Positions 10,294 through 23,000 of a DNA stretch of 64,000 nucleotides are shown here, piece after piece. The position numbers and the translations under genes were made by a program. Source of the DNA: Balanoglossus misakiensis (Eukaryota > Hemichordata); the NCBI GenBank assembly GCA_040954595.2, contig CM082584.2, positions 10,912,001-10,976,000 on the forward strand. Reading direction: 5' to 3'. Every line of letters starts with the position of its first letter. Positions within the stretch are counted from its first letter, which is position 1. The notes under the pieces were generated by a model. It saw only the letters and a program-made list of their open reading frames with translations. It made no database searches and had not been told where the DNA came from.

Positions 10294-13200
10294 TGCGACG
10301 AAGTTCGCGATTTTAAAACAAGGTGCCACTCGCAGCCAGACATTCACGCATCCTCTCGGAAAGTAATGAAGTCAGCTCCGATTGTATGTATATACATAAA
10401 GTTAAAAACAGTTCCTATCACTGGATGCCTTTCGCGACGACAGCAAAGTTTAAAAGCGTTTCAAGATGTGAGCATGTTGTCAAGTTCTTGACAATCTGCA
10501 TAAGATGCGCGCCTCCTTGACTTATATCTTAGAGTCACGGACGAATAAAGCCTCGTTTTAAACACAATATCACTTGTCAATAATATAAATGCATAGCAGG
10601 GCCGCATGCTACGATGGTTGGGTAGTATTGAAATCGGGGCGGTTTGAACGACAGGACACTGAAGAGGGCGAACGATGTCATACATGATTGGTGAGAACAC
10701 TATAGATTTTGAATGTACAGGATACAGTAATCACCATGGCAACAAGACAGAGTCATCATATCCAGTGGGCGCTGACAATGCAAACGCTCACTTGATTTCG
10801 AACTAATACAGTTTGAGTAGCAGAATATAAGTAATGTAGATATGTACAGTAGAAATAATGATTCGTACTCCTTCTAAATTCACGCTTCCAATGACAATTG
10901 ATATTTCATCTGTTCTGGTAATAAATCGATGATCTAATAAGAGGTCCAGTATATTGGGCACAGCACAAAAATATTGCTTCTTGACAAGATAACCAAAGAC
11001 CTCGCAGGAAAATTGTTATTCGTGCAAGAAGATTACTTGGCATAGTGAACCAATTTCAGATTCATTGATTCCCTACATAGGCCTACCGAGAAGACAAGAC
11101 GTCACGACTTGGTATCATGGCAACTGCAAAATGGCGTCTATGGACTATGGGGCAATAGTGTTGAAATAGTTTACGTCTGTCTTCATGCATGGTGAAATAA
11201 CTTCTCTCCACAAACTATTCATTTTAAACGCTATCGCATAAGAGTCGCTTTGCTCCTTGGTCGAATGAGTCTATTGACAATTATATACAGGATTGGATTA
11301 TAGAAGACTTTTTAACATAACCTATATTAGTAATATACTTGTTAACATTTCCGGGCAATACAGACTTGTCTCGTCTTACATTTTGACTAGACTATTACGG
11401 AGCGAGGCATTTCTAAAGGCAAAACAACATACGCGAGAAGATGTCGAAAAATAATGTTATCAATCCTTTTGAGGTTAGGAGTGCTGAGATTTTCTAAATC
11501 CATATCCAAACAAAATGGTCGTTTTCATTGAACTGCACCAAAATCACGTAATAAGAATTGCATTTGCCGAGAGAGACGGATGTTCTTAGAGATGAGCAGT
11601 GTAAAAAATGATACAAGGGTTCCAGCTCTCAAAACAGAGATGACATTTCACTATCAGCGTTGACAATGCTGTGTTCACGGCATTTGTGCATTACATGATT
11701 ATCGCAGCGTGTTCAAGATAATCTTCTTTGGTTACTAAGGCGACCTCCTCTTTACTCTCCATGTTTCCTTAAAAATCACAAAAGTTTCTTGCAATAGGGA
11801 TATTATTTAGTAAAAACACGCTTGGATCAGACGCCTTGATTACATCACTGGTAAATGCATTAAAAATTTTCAAATAAACTCGCAAAATAATTTCCTCGTA
11901 GTCGTGATAATGAGCATTTTAGTGAATTGATAAAGACTAATTTCCATCCCGAAGTTCTAACAACAAACACTACACGCAGATCGGCCTGGTTAGGTACTGT
12001 CCACGTGACTTAGGCCGAGGACAACAACAAAAAAGCTGACATCTGATAGAAGAACTGTATATAAGGTTAATTTTCGATGAATTTCGCTCATTACAGCCAT
12101 AACTAGGGTTTTATTTTAGCAGTGACTGTCGCCAACCAGTTTATGATTGCTTCGATTAGTCACTACCGATTTGGATTTTTTTAAACATCAAAATGCACGA
12201 TGGAATGTATATACTGTACAAAACACTCATTTTACTAATCGCACGTACGTCCTTAAGGGCATTAGATGTCTCTCCTGAGCAAGGATATGAGTTGAGTGTC
12301 TTCGTACATCATACTTGGCCTAATTTTTTTGCTTATCGATGTTGATGCCAATAAGACACAATGAACCTATTCAATTTGATTATATGCTTTCCACACCAAC
12401 TTTTTTCTAACACATTGAAAAGCGATAATAATCTAAACCTTCAAGATATGAATATTGATTTGGTTAAGTCCAAATTCCAATAAACTGCTGACGACAATCT
12501 GAAAGACCATTTCTGTTCTTCAGCACCATAGAGATCTTATGACGCTGTTTGGCATTTACAAAGTTGCGAAAGTATGTCAAGTCATTTTATTACAAGTAAT
12601 CTTACAAAGCATACATATACAGGGCAATTATAAATTATTTATTTTAAATACAGGATTTTAGACATGATGACTTTTGAGGTAGTTTACCCCTTGATTATAT
12701 GATTATAATGGCAGTAAAAATATATTGTAAATACTATGAGGCTGACATCATAGCCAGGTTTATGACTGTATACAGTTTTTGTAACCAGAGTCTCTGGTTT
12801 GACACATGCGCATAAGACGATCGTCACCCTTTAAATACACTGGCCGAATTCATTGCTTTCTCTGGTATCCAACATAACTGGTTGTTTCTTCGTTTAATGG
12901 ACAGCTATCATCTATATTATACTTGCCTACCCATCACGTTGACCCAATTTCAGGACAAGATTGGTCAATACTCCAAAGCAATTGATTTTTAGAGTCTCAA
13001 TAAGTCTCTGAACTCATTTTCACTCAGTGGGAGTTACGCCCATCATCTCTTCAGTATTTGGGGTAATCTCCAATCAGTGAGATGTCAATCCCTGGTCTAT
13101 GTATCTACGAAACATTTGAAAGAACTGGCCATATAAATTGACTATCTACACGATAGACTAGCTCCTTGGGGCATTATATCAGCTGACGGCTTTCTCATTT

Positions 13201-14082
13201 AACGAACTTAAAAAAACATGTTGCATTTTCATTCATTTATAGGATTATCCTCTGCAACCATTGCCTAAGAGCAATTTCAAGTCTTTGGTATCACCTTAAC
13301 ATGGGCAATCAACAGGGATGGGCTACTGTAATTGATGCATGATGAGATTATTCTTCCGTGCAACAAATAAGTTGCATATTACTTGGCCGGCAAATCTAAT
13401 AATCAAGTAATAAAGTTATACACACATTTAAAATGCACAATGGAATACCACAGGATAATTTTTATAATGGGATTAATTTATAAAAAAGGCATTAGGTAGT
13501 GTATGTCTACACTTACTCTTTTCTATTACCAATTTAAAACACAATCAGATAGACTGGATATATGTTTGATGCACTTCAACTTGCATTGTTCACTATCTCT
13601 TTAATATGAATAAAATATTTTCTCTCCCAATGTTAAAAATTAGTACTGTTTAGCGATATGGGTTACCATCATGTACAATATTGGGTCTGTAAATAGGAAT
13701 TATGAACACAGTTGCATTTTAATACTGTTTTAAACAGTATAATTCTCTATATTTGATAATAATAATATATTCCACCCATAACAGTTAATGTTTCATTTAT
13801 ATTTTTAAAAAATCATTTATAGATACATTGATTTAGTGAATTAAAGGTACATTATTATTCTTTTTTACACCTTTGTAAATTCAAATTCAGAGTTCTGGTC
13901 TGCAGCACATTATGCTTTGTCAATCTGACACATTAACCTCTTTTATTATGAAGTGCTGACAGACAAGATTACTGTAAATATGTCTTGTTTTAGCATGGAT
14001 TTCTACTAGGATTTTTATACAAAACATGCCTTGATCGTCTATGCATGGCTATTTCAAAATGCTGGGTGTGAGATGACCGACC
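10294..14082. other. AT-rich intergenic region and adhesion-GPCR 3' UTR
   Basis: 3.8 kb with no open frame of note. Its right end must contain the 3' UTR of the adhesion GPCR and its left end the promoter and 5' UTR of the GPR21/52-like gene. No repeat family, RNA gene or conserved motif could be recognised by eye. Confidence 0.5.
13942..13947 (-). terminator. Candidate polyadenylation signal of the adhesion GPCR
   Basis: AATAAA on the minus strand, about 140 bases after the stop codon at 14083. Position and strand fit; no cleavage site can be proved from sequence. Confidence 0.35.
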
Positions 14083-17000
14083 TTAAAGGTATGTTTCAAA
14101 ATAAGTGTATTTTATTCTTCTCACATTTGAATTAGGTTTATCTGCTTGGGGGATTGTCTTGTCTGATTCCATTTTCACAGATGGATTAACTCCGTCACTA
14201 TCTTTAATCTCAGTTTGTGGATTTGTGTTTTCATGATCTGACATGGTTGTTGTGCCAACAATGTCATCTGTCGTCCTCCATTTCTTCAAGACAACAGATC
14301 CGTCAGTACACGGCTCAGATTTGTCTTCAGGTGAAAACATAGTGTTTGCATAACAGTTGTCTGCATTCCCTTTGGAGTTGGATGTCAACAATTTCCTGGC
14401 AAGGATCGGACTAATGCTTATCCGACTCCACGGCCGTCCGTGGTTATCCAGGATCTTTGAATGTTGAATGCGCAAAGGAACGTTTCTTCCTATACTCTTT
14501 GTCTGATTCCGGGATATTGTTCCGTTGCGAACATTCCAGTCGCTTCCCACTCTCCGGTATTGCACGAGCGACACATCCGGCTCATCCGCAACCAAATGAT
14601 CCGGCACATCGTGGGTGTTTAAGATCTTTCTCTCCACAAGTTCGAGTTCACGCTCCCTTTGAAAAGTCTGAGTGGATTCCGACAGGAGATCTGGCATGCT
14701 GTGATGCGCCACAGCCAAATCCTCAGGATTGTGTGTGTCAACAGAAGTCCCGTACAAGCGGTTTTGTTCGTATACAAACAAAGAAAATCCATTTTGCTCT
14801 AACGGAGTCAACAAACAAGGATCGCTGCTCCTTCTTTTCAGATCGAGTGAAGGAAGATTAAACTTGGCACTCAAGGTTTCCATCAGCATTTCTTCCCGGG
14901 CTTCTTGTCTGTTAATCAGAGTAACATCTGCTTGAATTCCTACCTCCTTCGTGTCTGGATTATATTCATAAACACTTCCATTCTGGATCATTGGTTGAAT
15001 GACAGCTACTGCTCTGGTTGTACCTACTGGGTATTGTAATAAGTAAAGTCAAATAAATAAACAATATAATTTACAAGACAAGTTCTCTCAAATGATGCAC
15101 ACATTTTTTTCTTGAAAACCCACATGAAGTTTAACCGAAATTCTAATTTCACTTTCAAAGATGAAAACATTATGACTTTCATCTCATCTTGCTCGTCTAT
15201 AGATAAACATTTTTCCAAAACCGACTTTCAATTTATAAAAAATATGTGATACACTCTTCCTGAGTCTTCCAGTTGCTTTTAAAAGAGAGAAATGAAACGT
15301 GCTCGATTGGCCTCAGAAACATTTATGATTGAATGCTGCATTCTTCACAGTGGAGAATTCCTCATTGGAGAATGGCTTTTCCATTAACAAAGATATTTCT
15401 TCTTACCCATATTTTGACTAATGGATGATGCTGAATGTCTTTTATCCGCGGAATGATTTCCAGTTGCCCCTTTCTGTAATCTCTGCAGGGAAGCAATCGG
15501 ACACACACTGTGTTAAAATTCAATATCGAAAAGCTACATTTCTAGGGATTGTATACCGCCATTGGCATAAAACATTGTCAGCACAAGTTCTTGTGAAGCT
15601 TCTCAACGTCACTGCAAGGTACATTTTCAAAAGAAATTTCACAATGATTGTATATGTATCAAGATTTAGGTCGATTGCATGACCTGTCATTTTCCTGTAT
15701 TACCTTTCTATATCAAAGCAATAATAATTCAAGCAATGTTCTACATTTTTTGTATTTCTCAATGAAAATGAATATCATTGAACAGCCATACCTATATGTG
15801 ATGTGAAATCATTATATGTTTTCATAGTCGTACAATATGTTCACAACTTACATACAAGACTGACAATAAACAAAGCAAACAAGCACAGACCACAGACATA
15901 TGTCATATCTGAGAAAGTTACGGGTACGGACATAACTTGTCCAATAGATGACTTCTTACACAGGTTACAGAATAAGCATGTGTACCTTGTTTGAAGCACC
16001 GCTTGACCCTTGACCTTGATTGGAATATGCAGAACTCGAATACCGGTCGCGGATACAGGCAGGGCAGCAACGACTATGGCGTATACAACGTCTGTATTCC
16101 TTCTTGACCTATCATTTTCACAACAAATCAAGTATACATAGATCTTTGTAGAGTTTCATTTGGTTAGCTGGGCAGACAGGTAGATGACAACAATTAAACA
16201 ATTAAAACTGTGTCAATCAAATTTGTAAGTGGAAATTTGGAAGTGTACCAGTAGCTTTGGTACCTTTGTGACTATATATTAAGTTGCAATGATAGAGAAT
16301 TGGTGCCTCATGAATTCACGTACAAAATGTATATTCTCTGGGATAAAAGAATCACATTAATTTTTACAGTTCCTTATTAAAAGATGACAAGCAAAGGATA
16401 TCTTTTGAGCTTTGTGTCATATAACTGAAATAATATTATGTACATGGAAATGAGAAAGATGGACAACACATATAAATTCATTGTGTGCCACTAACGTCAA
16501 AAATTATGACACATGTGACATTTACTAATAGCATCCGATTTTACCTTGTCATTCATCATACAATGGAAGGCGAAAATAAAGAATCCCTGGAAGGCATTTA
16601 AGATGGTGAAAATATACGCCATGAAGATGGTTTCAGAATTGATGTACAATAGTCCGAAAATCCACGTTATGCCGAGTAAACACAGCAAAACACAGGCTCC
16701 TTTCAACCAAGCTCTGAAAGAAAACAAAACCGAAAATGTTTTTGTCACACATGAATTACATGTACACATAGAAGATGATATGAAAGGCAGGGTATTGCGT
16801 GACAGCACACAACACCATTAAAAGCAACAGTCTTGTTGTCATGGAAACTTGCCTTTTGGTAATTATATTGCAGGATACCTGTCAAAACATACACAGGTAC
16901 ATGTACATGTTTGGTGTAATTCAAAATGATGTTCAATTTTCCAGAAATTCCTACCTTAACTGGGATTTCTCTTTTTGTTTTCGGCTTGGTGCATGGCCAG

Positions 17001-20000
17001 AGTGACGGTACATGATAACACCCGCCACAAGCAGGAAAATCACATTGACCTACCAAAAATACATTAAATTTGTCAAATATGTGTAACTTTATATCTGATT
17101 ACATGTAACTGGTCACATCTTTTCTATCATTATGGACTTCAACATATCATACATGTAATGATACCACTGTAAACTGTCAGTTTGCTTTTCGTTTTGTATG
17201 TTTGCCACACACACACACAAAATAAAATACAATAAAAGATCAAAAACTTACCATGATCACAACACACACAGGTCCTACAAATGCCCATATCAACCCCCTC
17301 TCAATTGTGATCCAGCAGCTAAACATAAAAAAAAAATGTTAAGAAATTTAAAAACAGTCAAATTTTGAAAGGAAAAAATACAGAAATATAAAGCCTCACT
17401 GAGCACATACATGTAATTTGAACTGAAACTTACTATTGTGTGGTGCCATAACCTTCAGGATACAGTCCAGCTGATACACCGACTACAACTGCTGGTATTC
17501 CTATAAATAAAAGTTAAAAGTCCCTCTGAACCATTCGTAACCTGATCGCTTCGTGATCTATGACATCATTTTGACATTTGCTTAAGAGTCGTGTTCAGTC
17601 AGCCAATATCTTATTTTTAAATGAATTTGTAACAAACAGACAAAAAAAATCCGATTACATTCCCAATTACTGCACTAGATATAAATTTCGTACATGAAGA
17701 TACGATCTGAGAATATAATTCAAGCTTGTGAAGATTTACCATAGCCGTAAGGATAATAGTACTTCTTTCTGGACTTCTTGGCTTCAAACACTTCAATCAA
17801 CATGACATAGATCTGGACTCCTTCAAGACTCATCCAAGCGAAGGCTGCCAGGAAAAAGTAATGCAGCAATCCAGCTATTACAGAGCAAACCACCTGAGGG
17901 AACAGAAGAAGAACAGTCAAGGAAGGACAATTATCACAAGTCCAAAAATAGACTAACTGTACTGCTGGCTGTATATTAACAATTACACTTACCTCTTTAT
18001 CAGTCTGATCAATTCCAGCCACAAAGATGACCTCGGCAATCAATAAACACAAACACAAATTTGTATGGATTGTATTTCTGTCACCCTGCAGATTACTGTC
18101 AGTTAAAAAAAAGAGAAATGTCAAAATCAGGAAAATGTCAATATTTTTTTTTAACTTTGGTTATTCCTGTTACTTAATACTATTACTTCATCGCTGGGTT
18201 CACTATTTTATTTGTCGAAACCTGCTTTTTGTTAAAATGCTGTATCTCAAAAGGTAAAAGATCTCCTCTTCTTTTACTTACCTGCAACAACAGAACGTCA
18301 TCAGACATAATATAAGACAGCATATTGAAATAATGAATCCAGCATACGTAATAACTGATAGCGCAAAATGGTGATATTGGGCAATCTGGAAGAAAAACAA
18401 AAACGTAAGTGTACGTCTATGAGGGCGCTACATTCGAGTCTCTACCAAGTGCATTACATATCTTTTCATTATTCAATTTTTGACCAAATCAACCTCAACA
18501 TCGAAGGTTATTGAGCAATGAATGATCAACTTGAAATAAACTCAGATTTCTGACTCACAGGTTCGCCTCTGATGTCCATGATGATAGCAAAATTGGTAAG
18601 ATGGCTGCATGAACACACTGTGTGTGTCTCGTTACTTTGTACGGTCTCACAACCGTACCCAGACCATTCACCATCACCACTGTCGAGTAAAGAAAAAATA
18701 AGAGATAGGAATGACAGACTATACTTATCTGAAGGTCAAATACATGTACAAAATTTGTGAGAAAGAGTTGTATTTTTCTAAAAGGTTATATGGCTTACCT
18801 TGAGGTGAAATTCCAGAAAGAACATCTTGGGTCTGTAACATTTTCCGTCTACAGTAAAAACAAAAATTGTACAAAATCCAATGAAGTCCTGATAAATTAT
18901 CATAGAGACAGGTTAGCAATATTTCCCCTCGGTAGAGGAAACTTCTAACTTTCTTCAAAGGACTTACCTCGAAATGTTCCAGCACAATGATTGCAGGCTC
19001 TATGAGAGTTGATGGTGCACTCATTTTATTTATAGACGCTGATATGATTTGTGAATTGACGATACTCTGGGTGCTGTTCTTGGTTTCATCATCTTCGTGG
19101 TCATAGTCGTGGTCGTCACGGCTCACCGACAAAAACTCACCAACTTTGTCGTACAGAAAGAACACCAGTCTGGTGGTGTCTGCAAAAATATGGACGTGAA
19201 AAGCAATTCAGAAATCTTTACACTCTACATTATATAGAACTTGCCAACTCTGCTGATCACAAAATCCAAAACTGATGAATGCTTGACAAGAACCAGAGAC
19301 TTACCATTGATATTGTTGTCTTTTAAAGTTTTATTGGACAACGTAATAGAATCAGTCACGAAAGACCATTTGGAATCGTCCTGCAAAGTAGTCTTGCCTG
19401 GAAATTCCGCATCAGGCAAGTCTTCATCACTGGTATTTTTGGCATGAATTTCCATCACTACGGAGAAAATGAACATCAAGTTCATCAATTAAGATAATTC
19501 AGATAATATCTGGATCAAAACATTTCTCAACAAGTACAAAATACACATGGTTTAAGTAAGTAAATGCATGTTTATAATCTTTTCAGAGTTTGTTATTTAT
19601 TGACAGAGACTGCATGAACTTACAAATTTGATTAGTTGCTTTGACGACTGCACCTCCAACCGGCAACTGCATCACAAGCAGAAACCCACTCTGTTCCATA
19701 CACTGCAACAGTTTGCTGGCTTCCAGGGACTGCTGGTCTGCCGGAAGATCCACCCATGCGTTTTCGTGCTCAAGAAGGTTACTGCCGGTGTCAAGATTTC
19801 CCTGTGTATATATATAGGTGAAATTTCCTGAATACCGGTATACAGGAATCTATTCTCATCCCAAACATGATTCACATGCAGAAGGATTACTAAATATAGT
19901 ACCAGCCATAACAGAACATTATAAGAGAGATATGAGTCCATGACATACCTTTACCACGCCATCCATAAATTCATATTTTTCCGCTGGAGTCATGTCAGCT

Positions 20001-23000
20001 ATAAACTCTTCCATGCTAAGTAGTAATTCATTGATATTATCAATAGATCCAATGATATCTCCACCATAAAGGGTCTGATCGCTGCCAGTGCTTCTCACCA
20101 TTAATTGTGACACCATCTTGACGTCCTCTGGACTGCTTATGTTTGAGATCTGTCCAAAAATAAAAATGCACAATCAGAAGGGTCCATTTAAGAGTAGATT
20201 AAAGCATTTCATCATTAAATATGCTAAAAGTGACAGCTATTGGGGCTTTAAAACGATGCAAAAAAATCAAGGAATTTTACCATTTCACTGATTTGTTCAA
20301 CAGCTTCAGATCGACATCCACTGAGATCTGGTCCAACGCTTGGATTCCACTGAGCAGGGATGCCAGTACATTGCCACATTGCCTGACCTAGAAAACAAAA
20401 ACATTACATCTGTGAATACCTGTATACCACGTACACAGCATGAATAGAAATCGTAAAATTGGATTCAGTTTGAAAACAAAGCTATACCTGTTGTTCCCTC
20501 TGGACAGTTTTGTATCACTGTATGACCAGTTGGTGTGACAGGCCATGTCAGATCTCGGACTCTTGTGGACTCACAAAATACCAATGAACTTTGTGTTGTT
20601 GGCAAGCCTGAAAAAAATTGTATAAAAGAAAAGAAAAGAAAGAAATACAGGAATTGTGATATAAATCCAGTTTCAATATTGCATATCTGTACATCATATC
20701 TAAGTACATGAACCGGGTATATCATACTTCATAACAGCATGTACTCTACTCGATACATGGTATCTGCTTTCGACAAAGTAAAGAAAAAAAATCTTGTTCT
20801 TTTCAACTTTCAATGTATGGTTGTGATGATCGAGATTAGTGACAACTGTACTGTCTGTAATGATGACAAAGCCTGATGTACAGTACCTGGAATCTGTTCT
20901 GTGATTCCAGTTGTCTGTTCTGTTATGGTCACCGTGGTGACTTTTCTTTCCTGCGTTACATCCGTCACTGGACTGTCAATTGTACTGGATGATGATGGCT
21001 CTGTCACAGAACTTCTCGCTGGCTCTTCAGAGTAGAGAGTCCATGGCTGAGAGACAGCCGTTCTGATTGGTGATTCACTTGATGGGTTTGAACTTACAGA
21101 CGTTCTGACTGGATCAGCGGTTGGCCTGACGGGGGAGTCTGTAACAGGCGTTACGACTGGCTGCTGAGATTCACTTGTCGACGTCATCTCTTCCGACTGG
21201 GTAGTACTATCAACACTATCTGTCACAATATCAGTGATTGGATACAGAGGCTTTTTAGTTGTATATTCTGGGTAGGGCTTGGAGGATGGAATCTCACTTG
21301 CCTGCACGGTTGTGATTGTTTCTGTTTCTGATGCAATTTCTGATACTGTTGGCTGTTCAGTAGAAGCTTCATCAGACCTTTTCACTGTTATCGTCCCATC
21401 AGTAATTGACTCTGTATATGCTTCTGCTGATGATTTCTCAAATGATGGTGTGGTCTCTTGCTGATCTGCAGGTCTGGTCGTTGGTCTGATTATTGGTCCA
21501 TCAGTCTCTGGTACAAGCTGAGGTGTGGAAGTAACTGCTTGGGTTGTTGGCTGTCTCTGAGTGGTTACCATAGTAACAGCATGCTCCTCTGTTACTGGTT
21601 GATGAGAGATACGTTCCTGGGTAATGGGCATCCAATTGGTTGTTGCTACCATGGTAACGTCAGGTTTGTCAGTCACCGGTTTTGAAGGGATTTCTGATCT
21701 CATTGATGTTACAGCAGTTGGCCCAGCTGATACTGTTACTATGGTAACAGGCTCATCAGTCGCTGCCTGGGTTGGAGTGTTTCTGTCTGTGGTAAGATCA
21801 ATTGGCTCTGTTACCATGGTAATGGTGGAATCTTCAGTTTCAGGCTGGGTGTGGCCAGTTGGTGTGTCAGGTGCCTGTTCTGTCTGAACAGAGGGCTCGT
21901 CTGTGAATGATTCTGCTGTGGCTGCAGTTGATGATGCTGCAGTTGTTGTTGTTTCTGTTGTTGTTGCTGTTGTTGTTGTTGCTGCTTCTGTTGTTGTTGT
22001 TGCTGCTTCTGTTGTTGTTGTTGCTGCTTCTGTTGTTGCTGCTTCTGTTGTTGTTGTTGCTGCTTCTGTTGTTGTTGTTGTTGTTGCTGCTTCTGTTGTT
22101 GTTGTTGCTGCTGTTGCTGTTGGAGTAAATACAAGCCACACAGAAAATGTTACTCAATGACTTTTTACTTGATGGCTATTTCTACTCAGTTTCACATGAC
22201 ATGTTTCAAGTTGAAGGTAGTACAACCAACACCAAAACATACCGGTACACCTTGGTAGACAGAACAAAGTTAAGGTGAACTTGAGAAGGGAAAGCGAATT
22301 GGTATGGAAAACATGCCAGAAGGTTGAACTTGGACAATAATATACATTTATTAAGATCATATGTTTAATCTCTTGTTGATTTTTAGCATCAAAATGTTTG
22401 TTTGGGTTTTTTTTTCTATAGAGGTACCTTTCATTTGAGTAACTGTTTGCTCTGTTTCCCTGATGGTAGTTTTTTCTTCCTTCACCCTTGTGGATTGTAT
22501 TTGTGTTGTTAAAAGTAATGGTTGGGTAGGAGATGATTGCATTGTATTGGTCTGTAGGTATTCGGTCACTGACTCTTCTGTTTTTGGCAACTGTTGTGGA
22601 GTTGATGGAGATGATTTTGAAGGAAGGACTGCAGAGGGTGTTTCCTGGGTTGTTGGGGTAATGGGTGTTGTCATAGTTTCTGATTCTGTTGAAGTAGCTG
22701 GTGGTAGAGTTAGTGGTTGTGTACTGGCAGATGTTGTTTGCCATGTGGCTGATTGCCTAATTGTCTCTGGCTGAGACACATGAGGTGTCTTCTCTGTTTT
22801 GAGTTGCACTGTAGTGGTTGTTTGCTGTCTTGCTGTAACTGTTGTCTGCAGAGTTTCTGGTTGTCCTGTTTCTATGGTATTCTCAGTTCCTGACTGTCTC
22901 CTAGTTGTTTGTGGAGTTCCAGATTGTTCTGTTGCTTTTTGTGTCCGTGGTTGGACGGCACTTGATGTTTGCCAAGTTAGCGAGTGGTCTGCAACTGTTG

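Noticed and set aside
21903-22160. Poly-Leu, poly-Val, poly-Asn and poly-Gln open frames
   Set aside because: They are other-frame readings of the triplet repeat in the adhesion-GPCR stalk; only the Thr/Ala frame joins neighbouring exons in phase.
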